A DNA stretch of 5,164 bases from an uncultured Leucothrix sp. (GTDB lineage: Bacteria; Pseudomonadota; Gammaproteobacteria; Thiotrichales; Thiotrichaceae): contig CALKXC010000038.1 in assembly GCA_938004025.1 (NCBI GenBank), positions 1 to 5,164 on the forward strand, in the 5' to 3' direction. The number at the start of each line of letters is the position of its first letter. The stretch's first letter is position 1. Of this stretch, positions 1-5,145 are shown in pieces. Under the pieces are notes generated by a model. That model saw only the letters and a program-made list of their open reading frames with translations, searched no databases and was not told the origin of the DNA. The translations under genes were made by a program, and so were the position numbers.

Positions 1-1361
1 GTTTTCAGGTATTTCGATTGATAAGGCAGTGCTTCAGCAAACGCACTTAACGCTAAGCCATTCCAGCTAGCCAGTTGTTTGTCATCTCGAGGAAGTTGGC
101 GGGATGATGAGCGATGTTTCAGGAGTTTACTGCGGATGTTATTGAGTCGACTGCTCGTTTCAGTAACGGATAGATTCGCGGCCTTAGCCAAAGATTCTAT
201 TGATTCATTCGAAGTGGGTAAATTTCCAAAGGAAAAATCATTTTCGCGATCTAAATCCCACGCTGCAAAAGCTAGCGAGGCGTCTTGCTTACCCAGTTTT
301 TTAGTGAGCTCTTCAGTAGTCCATAGATAATAAGCACCTTCATTTCCATCTTCATCGACGGCGGATAGGCTAGCAATAAAGGCTTTTCCCCCTTTCATTG
401 AGCGGCTCAAAAAATCTAGCGTTTCTAAAGCGATTGCTCTGTAGTGGGGCTCATTAAAATAGTCGGCAGCTTTGAGCAGCAAGATTGGCATTTGCGCATT
501 AGTGTAAAGCATCTTTTCAAAATGTGGTGTAAGCCAGCCTGGATCAATAGTGTATCGGAAGAAGCCACCGCCAATGGCATCATGCAAACCCTTGCTAATG
601 ATTGCATCTAGCGTCAGTCGCAAGAACTCATCAATTTCAGGGTCAGGTTTTATAGCATTTACCGTTAGAAGGGCGCTAAGCTGTGGAATGTTAGGGAATT
701 TTTTATTGCCAAAGCCTCCCTGTAAATCGTCAGCTTGTTCCATCGTCTTTTTAAGAAACTCTGCTCTGCGACTGCCAATTGAGTGTTCTTTAGTTGTAAG
801 CTCAAGTACCCCCAGCATTCCTTTTAGTTGACGGCTAAGATCTTTGGCTTTGCCCTTTATCAAATCAGGGTCATCTTTCCAACGCTTACCAATAGTTTGT
901 AATACCCCATGAAAGTGATCACGTGGCATGTAAGTACCGCCGACTAGAGGGTAGCCTTCTGGTGTGATAAAGACATTCAAGGGCCAGCCAGCTATTCCGT
1001 TGGTAACTGATACGAACTCTATGAGTCGTTTATCCAATACTGGATTTAGCTCGCGATCGACTTTAACGGGTATGTAGTTTTCATTAAGTTGTTTTGCAAC
1101 ATCTTTATCGAGAAAGCTTTCTTTATGCATGACATGACACCAATGACATGCGAAGTAGCCAATGGATACATAAAGCAATTTATTTTCTTTTCGGGCTTTT
1201 TCTAGCGCCTCTTCTCCCCAACTAGACCACTGGATTGGGTCGGTACCGTGCATAGCAAGATAGGGAGAATGATGACCTTCAAGGTCATTGGCTAGAACGG
1301 CTTGGCCGAATAGTGTGGAGCTGAGGAGGAGGACAGCAACCAGGTTTTTTGAAAGGTGCAT
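1..1361 (-). CDS. Exported thioredoxin-domain protein, DUF255 (YyaL/SPATA20) family, 3' end cut off by window edge
   Basis: The first 453 residues are visible and the C-terminus lies beyond position 1; full-length relatives are usually about 550 to 700 residues. Residues 1-24 look like a Sec signal peptide: a Lys, a hydrophobic stretch, then AVLA before Asn25. The family hallmarks follow in order: HSPYLAMHGTDPIQW (31-45), the thioredoxin-like motif CHWC (72-75) in GYFACHWCHVM, VDRE (101-104), NGIAGWPLNVF (121-131), GGFGNKKFP (215-223), GGGFFRYTIDPGWLTPHFEKM (264-284), DEDGNEGAYYLW (336-347) and ASWNGLALSAF (431-441). The N-terminal part is a thioredoxin fold; the rest resembles the alpha/alpha barrel of N-acylglucosamine 2-epimerases. 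The biochemical role of the family is poorly defined, and a thiol-disulfide function in the periplasm is inference from CxxC plus the signal peptide. The ATG at 1361 is fixed by an in-frame stop two codons upstream; the only other option is the adjacent TTG. The ribosome binding site is weak (AGG, 8 bases away). It lies downstream of the copper chaperone gene on the same strand. Confidence 0.93.
   Translation of the reverse strand, partial: MHLSKNLVAVLLLSSTLFGQAVLANDLEGHHSPYLAMHGTDPIQWSSWGEEALEKARKENKLLYVSIGYFACHWCHVMHKESFLDKDVAKQLNENYIPVKVDRELNPVLDKRLIEFVSVTNGIAGWPLNVFITPEGYPLVGGTYMPRDHFHGVLQTIGKRWKDDPDLIKGKAKDLSRQLKGMLGVLELTTKEHSIGSRRAEFLKKTMEQADDLQGGFGNKKFPNIPQLSALLTVNAIKPDPEIDEFLRLTLDAIISKGLHDAIGGGFFRYTIDPGWLTPHFEKMLYTNAQMPILLLKAADYFNEPHYRAIALETLDFLSRSMKGGKAFIASLSAVDEDGNEGAYYLWTTEELTKKLGKQDASLAFAAWDLDRENDFSFGNLPTSNESIESLAKAANLSVTETSSRLNNIRSKLLKHRSSSRQLPRDDKQLASWNGLALSAFAEALPYQSKYLK
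1272..1288. repeat. Perfect 17-base palindrome inside the DUF255 gene
   Basis: ATGACCTT and AAGGTCAT are perfect 8-base arms around a single central C. The site lies near the 5' end of the gene, over the codons just after the predicted signal peptide cleavage site. It could be a protein-binding site or a small mRNA hairpin, but it may be chance: one such palindrome in about 5 kb is only mildly unexpected. No function is assigned. Confidence 0.4.
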
Positions 1362-1433
1362 CAATTAGGCCTATTTAGTCAGTCCTAGTTAATACGGGTG
1401 TCTGTTAAATCTGGTTGCTGGTTTTGTGGAAAT

Positions 1434-1997
1434 TTATTCTGTTTTAGCCGCTTCCATAGCTGAGTGATCCAGCTTCATTTTGGAGTGGTCCGTCTTGTCA
1501 TCACTCATACCAGAATGTTTCATTTTAGAATGATCCATCTTTGAATGGTCAATTTTTAAAATATCTCTCACAACAAATTCCACTTCAATTTCACCAGCCT
1601 TCTTAAATTTCAAGGTTGCTTTACGACGCTCATCTGGTTTTAGTTGTTCACTAAGGGTGATGAACATGAGGTGATAACCACCCGGTTTAAGTTCTACTGT
1701 TTTCCCCGCAGGAATGGTTAAGCCATTTTCTAACTCAGCCATTTTCATAATGCCGTCTTTCATGGACATTTCATGAATTTCGAAGGCTTCTGAGAAAGTC
1801 GCTGTTCCAGAAATAAGGGTGTCGTCCTCGGAGCTATTATTGATGATGGTCAGGAATCCACCGCCAACAGGGGCCATCGGCGGCGTGCTGCGTGAATAAG
1901 GCGTATCAATAACAAGGTCACCAACTTTATAAGAATCTGTCTCTGCAAACGCATTGCTAAACAATCCAAACAAAAGGCAGGTTAAAAAGTATTTCAT
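1434..1997 (-). CDS. PCuAC-type periplasmic copper chaperone with HSxM-repeat tail
   Basis: This 187-residue protein has a signal peptide at about residues 1-18 (MKYFLTCLLF..SNAFA, then ETDSYK). The PCuAC (DUF461) domain spans about 25-145. It carries the Cu(I)-binding set His75, Met86, His109 and Met111 in the contexts EIHEMSMKDGIMKM and KPGGYHLM, matching the family pattern of H-x10-M, about 21-22 residues, then HxM. Proteins of this family hand Cu(I) to the CuA centre of cytochrome oxidase subunit II, often with Sco and a thioredoxin-like reductase. Beyond the domain, residues 150-181 hold five HSxM units, which probably bind extra copper. The ATG at 1997 is chosen because AGGA sits 6 bases upstream and a proper signal peptide follows. 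A longer reading from a TTG at 2045 would put a proline-rich stretch, encoded by the C-run, ahead of the signal and has no ribosome binding site. The oxidoreductase gene lies upstream and the DUF255 gene downstream, all on the same strand. Confidence 0.94.
   Translation of the reverse strand: MKYFLTCLLFGLFSNAFAETDSYKVGDLVIDTPYSRSTPPMAPVGGGFLTIINNSSEDDTLISGTATFSEAFEIHEMSMKDGIMKMAELENGLTIPAGKTVELKPGGYHLMFITLSEQLKPDERRKATLKFKKAGEIEVEFVVRDILKIDHSKMDHSKMKHSGMSDDKTDHSKMKLDHSAMEAAKTE
1455..1550 (-). repeat. Coding repeat: five HSxM metal-binding units in the copper chaperone tail
   Basis: Residues 150-181 of the chaperone read as DHSKM, DHSKM, KHSGM, DHSKM and DHSAM, the third and fourth being separated by a short SDDKT spacer that shares its last Asp. 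The units are similar but not identical in DNA, so this is an established repeat rather than a very recent duplication. His/Met-rich repeats of this kind are known in periplasmic copper-resistance proteins such as CopB/PcoB. Copper binding here is inferred from that resemblance. Confidence 0.85.
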
Positions 1998-2003
1998 AAG
2001 CTT

Positions 2004-2007
2004 TCCT
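2004..2007 (-). promoter_or_regulatory. Ribosome binding site that fixes the copper chaperone start
   Basis: On the minus strand the sequence TTAGGAAAGCTT leads directly into the ATG at 1997. AGGA is 6 bases from the start, which favours this ATG over the upstream in-frame TTG at 2045. Confidence 0.7.
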
Positions 2008-2013
2008 AAGTTT

Positions 2014-2053
2014 AAAAATAAAAAAGGGGGGGGGTGACTTGCCAATAAGCCAC
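2014..2053 (-). terminator. Weak terminator- or attenuator-like hairpin between the oxidoreductase and chaperone genes
   Basis: On the minus strand GTGGCTT (2053-2047) can pair with AAGTCAC (2040-2034) through six Watson-Crick pairs and one G-U, with a 6-base loop. It is followed by eight more C and then T6-A-T5. The C-run between stem and T-tract makes this a poor intrinsic terminator. It could give partial termination after the oxidoreductase gene, or be incidental. Confidence 0.2.
2026..2034. repeat. Run of nine G (C on the coding strand) in the copper chaperone leader
   Basis: Nine consecutive G on the plus strand are preceded by an A-rich tract, so the chaperone leader reads C9, T6, A, T5. 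The run ends 28 bases upstream of the chaperone ATG, outside the coding sequence, so a length change would alter leader spacing rather than reading frame. Runs of this length are prone to slippage and to sequencing error. Confidence 0.85.
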
Positions 2054-2132
2054 TCTTAAATTGATTGATGGTGATTTCAATTTACAATGTTGTACTGACT
2101 ACCACGGTCAGGAATTGTTCCTTCTTATCAGA

Positions 2133-3347
2133 CTAAGTGAAGTCTTTAAGATTGATTGTTGGATCTGCCACTTGTGATCTATCTGGATTATTTCCGGCTG
2201 CAAGAATTTTACGCCCCTTGGTGTAGGCAATAGGGTCGTTCATTGCATCGACTGCCAAAAATTTATCTTCGTTGAAATACCAAACTGACTGAGAGCCGTC
2301 ACGTTTACCAGGACGAGTAACGGTGTCGGTATAGCCAAGATTGAGGCCGGCTATTTGAAGTTTTGTTTTGAATTGATCCGACCAGAACCATGGCGTCGGT
2401 TCATAAGCAACCTCTTCACCCAAGATGTGCATGGCAGCGTTCTCGGCTTGGTCAACTGCATTTTGCACAGACTCTAAGCGGATACGTTGACCCTGATATT
2501 CAAAACTAGCGCAGTCTCCAGCGGAATAGATATTTTCATCACTCGTTTGGCTTTGTAGGTTAGTGGCAATACCGTTATCAATCGTCAGTCCAGCATCATT
2601 TGCAAGCTGAGCGTTTGGCGCAACACCGATGCCAGTTATTGCAAAATCGACAGGTAGCTCAATACCGTTGTTAAGTTTTGCAGCGACCACTTTTCCATCT
2701 TTTTCAATCAGTGCAGCTAAACCCGTATTTTCAAGAATTGTGACGCCATTTTCTTGATGCAATGCTCTGAAGTAATCAGAAGTTGCTGGAGCAGCAACTC
2801 GTTTTAGGATTCGATCAGCGAGTTCGACGACAGTGACTTCTAAACCCAAGCCCGCGGCAACCGCTGCGGCTTCTAAGCCAATATAACCTCCACCTATAAT
2901 TAACAGCTTACGGCCTGCTTGAAACTCATCTTTCATTTGGTAGACATCGGCTAGGTTTCTCAGTGTGTAAACGCTCGATAACCGTCCTCCCATCGCTTCT
3001 GGTAACCAATGTGGAGTTGAGCCCGTTGCTAGGAGAAGCTTGCTGTACTGAATACTTTCGCCTCCAACTATCGATACTTGCTGCGAATGCTTATTGATGG
3101 CCTTGACGCTTGAGTTTAACTTTAAGGTGACTTGGTTATCGTCATACCAAGATTGCGGCCTCAAAAGTAAACGGTCAAGAGGCATTTCTCCCAATAAGTA
3201 TTTCTTAGAAAGTGGAGGTCTTTGATAAGGAAGTGTTGACTCATCACCAATTAAAACAATCGATCCAGCATAGTCACCGCCACGTAACTTGGCTATGAAA
3301 GATGCTGCTGCTTGGCCAGCGCCAACAATGACAATAGGGTGAGACAT
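2133..3347 (-). CDS. FAD-dependent pyridine nucleotide oxidoreductase, ferredoxin reductase type
   Basis: This complete 404-residue protein matches the usual length of the oxygenase-coupled ferredoxin/rubredoxin reductase family (putidaredoxin reductase and rhodocoxin reductase type). It has an FAD-binding Rossmann motif, VGAGQAAASF (8-17), then PYQRPPLSK (40-48) and the FAD-contact ATGS (107-110). A second, NAD(P)-binding motif IGGGYIGLEAA follows (151-161), with TGIGVAPN (238-245), SAGDCASF (275-282) and the C-terminal WFWSDQFKTKLQIAGL (320-335) typical of the subgroup. Glu175 at the end of the second strand of the NAD domain suggests a preference for NADH. There is no CxxC redox pair of the disulfide-reductase kind, so it should pass electrons from NAD(P)H through FAD to a small iron-sulfur protein; that partner is not encoded here. 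It has no signal peptide, so it is cytoplasmic. The ATG at 3347 has AGGA 6 bases upstream. It is the first gene of the minus-strand group. Confidence 0.93.
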   Translation of the reverse strand: MSHPIVIVGAGQAAASFIAKLRGGDYAGSIVLIGDESTLPYQRPPLSKKYLLGEMPLDRLLLRPQSWYDDNQVTLKLNSSVKAINKHSQQVSIVGGESIQYSKLLLATGSTPHWLPEAMGGRLSSVYTLRNLADVYQMKDEFQAGRKLLIIGGGYIGLEAAAVAAGLGLEVTVVELADRILKRVAAPATSDYFRALHQENGVTILENTGLAALIEKDGKVVAAKLNNGIELPVDFAITGIGVAPNAQLANDAGLTIDNGIATNLQSQTSDENIYSAGDCASFEYQGQRIRLESVQNAVDQAENAAMHILGEEVAYEPTPWFWSDQFKTKLQIAGLNLGYTDTVTRPGKRDGSQSVWYFNEDKFLAVDAMNDPIAYTKGRKILAAGNNPDRSQVADPTINLKDFT

Positions 3348-3351
3348 AACA

Positions 3352-3362
3352 AGTCCTAGTTA
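3352..3362 (-). promoter_or_regulatory. Ribosome binding site of the oxidoreductase, within an 11-base word shared with the DUF255 leader
   Basis: The minus-strand word TAACTAGGACT contains AGGA, 6 bases before the ATG at 3347. The same 11 bases occur at 1381-1391 upstream of the DUF255 gene, where AGGA is 21 bases from the ATG and so cannot act as its ribosome binding site. Confidence 0.65.
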
Positions 3363-3429
3363 TTAAGTGATGAATGATTTCTGTTGTGTACGATATCAGA
3401 AGTGTTGGTTTTAGCGGAAGTAGAACCAG

Positions 3430-3459
3430 ATTATTTTATGGATAAATAGCAGAGTCCAA
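3430..3459 (-). promoter_or_regulatory. Possible sigma-70 promoter for the oxidoreductase gene
   Basis: On the minus strand TTGGAC (3459-3454) is followed after 18 bases by AATAAT (3435-3430). The -10 box matches the consensus at five of six positions but the -35 box only at TTG. It would give a leader of roughly 75 bases. AT-rich DNA produces such matches often, so this is only a candidate. Confidence 0.25.
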
Positions 3460-3522
3460 GCTAGAGAATTGAGTTTTTTTCCAGTTGTCAGTTAAAAACT
3501 ACCGTAGTCCTTTGCCTACCTT

Positions 3523-3550
3523 TTAAGCTGAGAGTGACTCCCTTAAGCTG
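3523..3550. repeat. Direct repeat TTAAGCTG, two copies 20 bases apart
   Basis: Identical 8-base copies lie at 3523-3530 and 3543-3550. Each is preceded by a pyrimidine-rich CCTTT or TCCC stretch and followed by a GA- or GTGA-containing stretch. A start-to-start distance of 20 bases places the copies roughly on the same face of the helix two turns apart, as expected for a pair of operator half-sites. They lie about 100 bases upstream of the plus-strand gene and about 180 bases upstream of the minus-strand gene. No regulator family is recognised. Confidence 0.35.
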
Positions 3551-3636
3551 GTGATATACGAATCAACTATTTATACGGGTAATGGATAGCTAAGGCTAAA
3601 TCCCAGAAATTGTTGAGAGCAGGACAAGCCACTAAA

Positions 3637-3641
3637 AGGAG
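3637..3641 (+). promoter_or_regulatory. Ribosome binding site AGGAG that supports a TTG start
   Basis: AGGAG lies 6 bases before a TTG at 3648, which is ideal spacing. The first in-frame ATG, at 3660, is 18 bases away, too far for this site, and has no other good one. This favours TTG as the true start of the downstream gene. Confidence 0.65.
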
Positions 3642-3647
3642 TAGGTT

Positions 3648-4298
3648 TTGGGCTTTTCAATGGACAATATGATAGATGAACAAGCAATGTATGTTGCGCC
3701 TGATCATGCATTTATTAGCGCAGTTTCAGGGATGGTAAAGAACTTCCCATGGGAGCGTTTTGAGCGTTTCTTTGAAGCAAGGCCGCTGGTTAGAGCAAGT
3801 GCAATAGACCAGGTGTTTATGCTTAGAGTGCTTGCAATTCAGGAGTTACTTTGTGCAGATGATGAAAGGGTTTTAGCCTGGTTAAAAAGCCAGATGTATC
3901 TTTCTGCATTTTTATCGCCTGAGTTTCAACCTAAGGTGCCTACCAAAGCACTGTTGGATGATTTTAGAAACGAATTGAGGGATGCTAATTTATTAGAGCC
4001 ATTTCGTTTGCGTTGCCAAAAAATCATCCTGCAAAAACAAAGTAATGCAAACGGTTCTGTTGAGCCTTCAAGTTATTTAGAGGAATTTTCTCCTTCAATT
4101 GAGGATTTTCCAGAGATTACTGATAATCAGGAGTTGCCATTACACTCCGAGGAAATGACCTTAGAAAATCAGTTAGAAGACAAATGGGTTACTTGTCCAA
4201 AGTGCGAGAGGTCTGCGCTGAGTAAGGTTGTGACACAAAACAGTGGTGTTTTACCTCAAGCTTCATGTGATCACTGCGGTCATTATTTTAAAGTCTGA
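3648..4298 (+). CDS. Transposase-derived protein: IS5/InsH-like N-terminal domain joined to a zinc ribbon, no DDE domain
   Basis: This 216-residue protein is read from a TTG start chosen for its AGGAG site; starting at the ATG at 3660 would remove four residues. Residues about 34-125 resemble the N-terminal helical domain of IS5-family transposases (DUF772/InsH type): ARPLVRASAIDQVFMLRVLAIQ, DDERVLAWLKSQMYLSAFL and PTKALLDDFRNEL, ending at LLEPF, in the usual order. In a transposase this part helps bind DNA and is followed by the DDE nuclease domain. Here residues about 130-180 are instead an acidic, Ser-rich linker, and the protein ends in a zinc ribbon with Cys183, Cys186, Cys207 and Cys210 (CPKC and CDHC). 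The ribbon and the clean stop argue for an intact, domesticated protein rather than a decayed insertion sequence. A DNA-binding or regulatory role is a guess. A truncated transposase with an accidental new tail is the alternative, and the four Cys make it less likely. The pteridine reductase gene follows after 71 bases. Confidence 0.85.
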   Translation: MGFSMDNMIDEQAMYVAPDHAFISAVSGMVKNFPWERFERFFEARPLVRASAIDQVFMLRVLAIQELLCADDERVLAWLKSQMYLSAFLSPEFQPKVPTKALLDDFRNELRDANLLEPFRLRCQKIILQKQSNANGSVEPSSYLEEFSPSIEDFPEITDNQELPLHSEEMTLENQLEDKWVTCPKCERSALSKVVTQNSGVLPQASCDHCGHYFKV

Positions 4299-4326
4299 TT
4301 GTCGGTAGGCTTTATTGGTTTACTCG

Positions 4327-4345
4327 CACTGATAGGGTTACAGTG
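4327..4345 (+). repeat. Small inverted repeat CACTG/CAGTG upstream of the pteridine reductase gene
   Basis: CACTG (4327-4331) and CAGTG (4341-4345) form a perfect 5-base stem with a 9-base loop. The structure ends exactly where the next inverted repeat begins. No T-run follows, so it is not an intrinsic terminator. Confidence 0.35.
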
Positions 4346-4365
4346 TTCCAATTTTAGTATTGGAA
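4346..4365 (+). promoter_or_regulatory. Hairpin that covers the ribosome binding site of the pteridine reductase gene
   Basis: TTCCAAT (4346-4352) and ATTGGAA (4359-4365) form a perfect 7-base stem with a 6-base loop. The 3' arm contains GGAA, the only plausible ribosome binding site for the start at 4370 or 4373. Folding would hide it and lower translation. Alternatively the palindrome is a protein-binding site in DNA. It has no T-tract, so it is not a terminator. Confidence 0.5.
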
Positions 4366-4369
4366 TGAA

Positions 4370-5128
4370 ATGATGGATACACAGCTCCAACCCTTAAAAG
4401 GCAAAGTAGCGCTCGTTACAGGCGCTGCGAAACGAATCGGAGCGGAAATTGCGCGATCTTTGCACTCTGAAGGTGCTGATGTGGTCATACATTATGGTCA
4501 CTCAGCTGAAGCTGCAGCTAAACTTGTCTCTGAATTAAACGAGATACGTCCCAATTCTTGCTATAGCTACTCTGTTCTTCTTTCAGATATCAACGGTTTA
4601 TCGGAAATGATAGAGCAGATAATAATATTAACCGGACGTTTGGATATTTTAGTTAACAATGCTTCTAGTTTTTACCCAACCTCAGTCGGTGAAATAGCCG
4701 AATCAGATTGGAATAATTTGTTCGACAGTAACCTCAAAGGTCCTTTGTTTTTAAGTCAGGCAGCGACGCCTTATCTTAATAAATCGCAAGGCTGCATTGT
4801 AAACATGGTAGATATTCATGGAGAGCGACCTTTAGCTAAGCATCCGGTTTATTGTTCAGCAAAAGCAGGACTAGTTATGCTAACTAAATCATTAGCGTTG
4901 GAGCTTGGTCCAAACGTCAGAGTCAATGGGGTTGCACCAGGAATAATTATCTGGCCCGAAGGGGATCAGGATCCGACTCTGCAAGGTGAATTACTGTCTA
5001 GAACCGCACTGAAACGGAAAGGGAGTGTTAAAGATATTACGGATACTGTGTTGTTTTTAGTTCGTGATGCAACGTACATAACCGGCCAGATAATTTCTGT
5101 GGATGGGGGCAGAACTATTAATCAGTAA
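4370..5128 (+). CDS. Pteridine reductase (short-chain dehydrogenase/reductase, FolM/PTR1 type)
   Basis: This complete 252-residue protein is within the usual 240-255 range. The pteridine reductase signature TGAAKRIG (17-24) replaces the plain SDR TGxxxGxG, its Arg serving NADPH binding. HYGHSAEAA (41-49) follows the second strand, and NNASSFYPT (96-104) is very characteristic of this group. VDIH (147-150) puts Asp148 where ordinary SDRs have the catalytic Ser, as in PTR1. Tyr161 and Lys165 are the YxxxK pair, NLKGP (121-125) carries the SDR structural Asn, and VNGVAPGIIIWPE (185-197) and VDGGR (244-248) complete the fold. It should reduce dihydropterins (dihydromonapterin, dihydrobiopterin or dihydrofolate) with NADPH in the cytoplasm, supplying tetrahydropterin cofactor or serving folate salvage; the exact substrate cannot be read from sequence. 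Two adjacent ATGs are possible starts. The second, at 4373, is 7 bases from GGAA and may be the one used. Confidence 0.93.
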   Translation: MMDTQLQPLKGKVALVTGAAKRIGAEIARSLHSEGADVVIHYGHSAEAAAKLVSELNEIRPNSCYSYSVLLSDINGLSEMIEQIIILTGRLDILVNNASSFYPTSVGEIAESDWNNLFDSNLKGPLFLSQAATPYLNKSQGCIVNMVDIHGERPLAKHPVYCSAKAGLVMLTKSLALELGPNVRVNGVAPGIIIWPEGDQDPTLQGELLSRTALKRKGSVKDITDTVLFLVRDATYITGQIISVDGGRTINQ

Positions 5129-5145
5129 ATATTAGGTAAATATTA
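5125..5145. repeat. AT-rich tandem repeat of GTAAATATTA at the end of the pteridine reductase gene
   Basis: Two identical 10-base copies, at 5125-5134 and 5136-5145, are separated by one G, a period of 11 bases. The first copy includes the TAA stop codon. It may be a recent micro-duplication or part of the signals of the next gene, whose sequence is outside the window. Confidence 0.55.

Larger units (their letters stand above)
3348..3647. other. Divergent intergenic region, 300 bases, no gene
   Basis: This gap separates the minus-strand oxidoreductase from the plus-strand transposase-domain gene, so it should carry promoters for both. I see no open frame of credible length, no RNA gene and no complete riboswitch core. 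It holds a T7 run (3474-3480), two copies of TTAAGCTG (3523-3530 and 3543-3550), two TATACG words (3555-3560 and 3572-3577), and an inverted pair TTCTG/CAGAA (3379-3383 and 3397-3401). I looked for insertion-sequence terminal inverted repeats flanking the downstream gene and found none by eye. Confidence 0.8.

Noticed and set aside
79..330. Open frame of 83 codons on the plus strand
   Set aside because: It lies wholly inside the DUF255 gene on the opposite strand, whose conserved motifs continue through the region. The product is Ser/Arg-rich with no recognisable domain.
425..831. Open frames on both strands (minus 425-607, plus 550-831)
   Set aside because: Both overlap the conserved DUF255 coding frame in other frames and show no family motifs.
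1998..2045. N-terminal extension of the copper chaperone from a TTG at 2045
   Set aside because: The extension would encode a proline-rich stretch through the homopolymer and bury the signal peptide, while the ATG at 1997 has a good ribosome binding site and begins a proper signal.
2095..2111. Inverted repeat CTGAC/GTCAG just after the oxidoreductase stop, as a terminator
   Set aside because: The stem is only 5 bases with a 7-base loop and no T-tract on the minus strand after it.
3448..3480. T7 run at 3474-3480 as a plus-strand terminator
   Set aside because: No GC-rich stem precedes it and no plus-strand gene lies upstream to be terminated.
3520..3565. TPP-riboswitch-like words (CTGAGA, CCCTTAAGCTG) in the divergent region
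   Set aside because: The order and flanks do not match the thiamine riboswitch core: there is no GGGTGC-like 5' element, and neither neighbour is a thiamine gene.
3480..4369. A complete IS5-family insertion sequence around the transposase-like gene
   Set aside because: I find no terminal inverted repeats, no target-site duplication and no DDE domain, so it is treated as a stand-alone gene.
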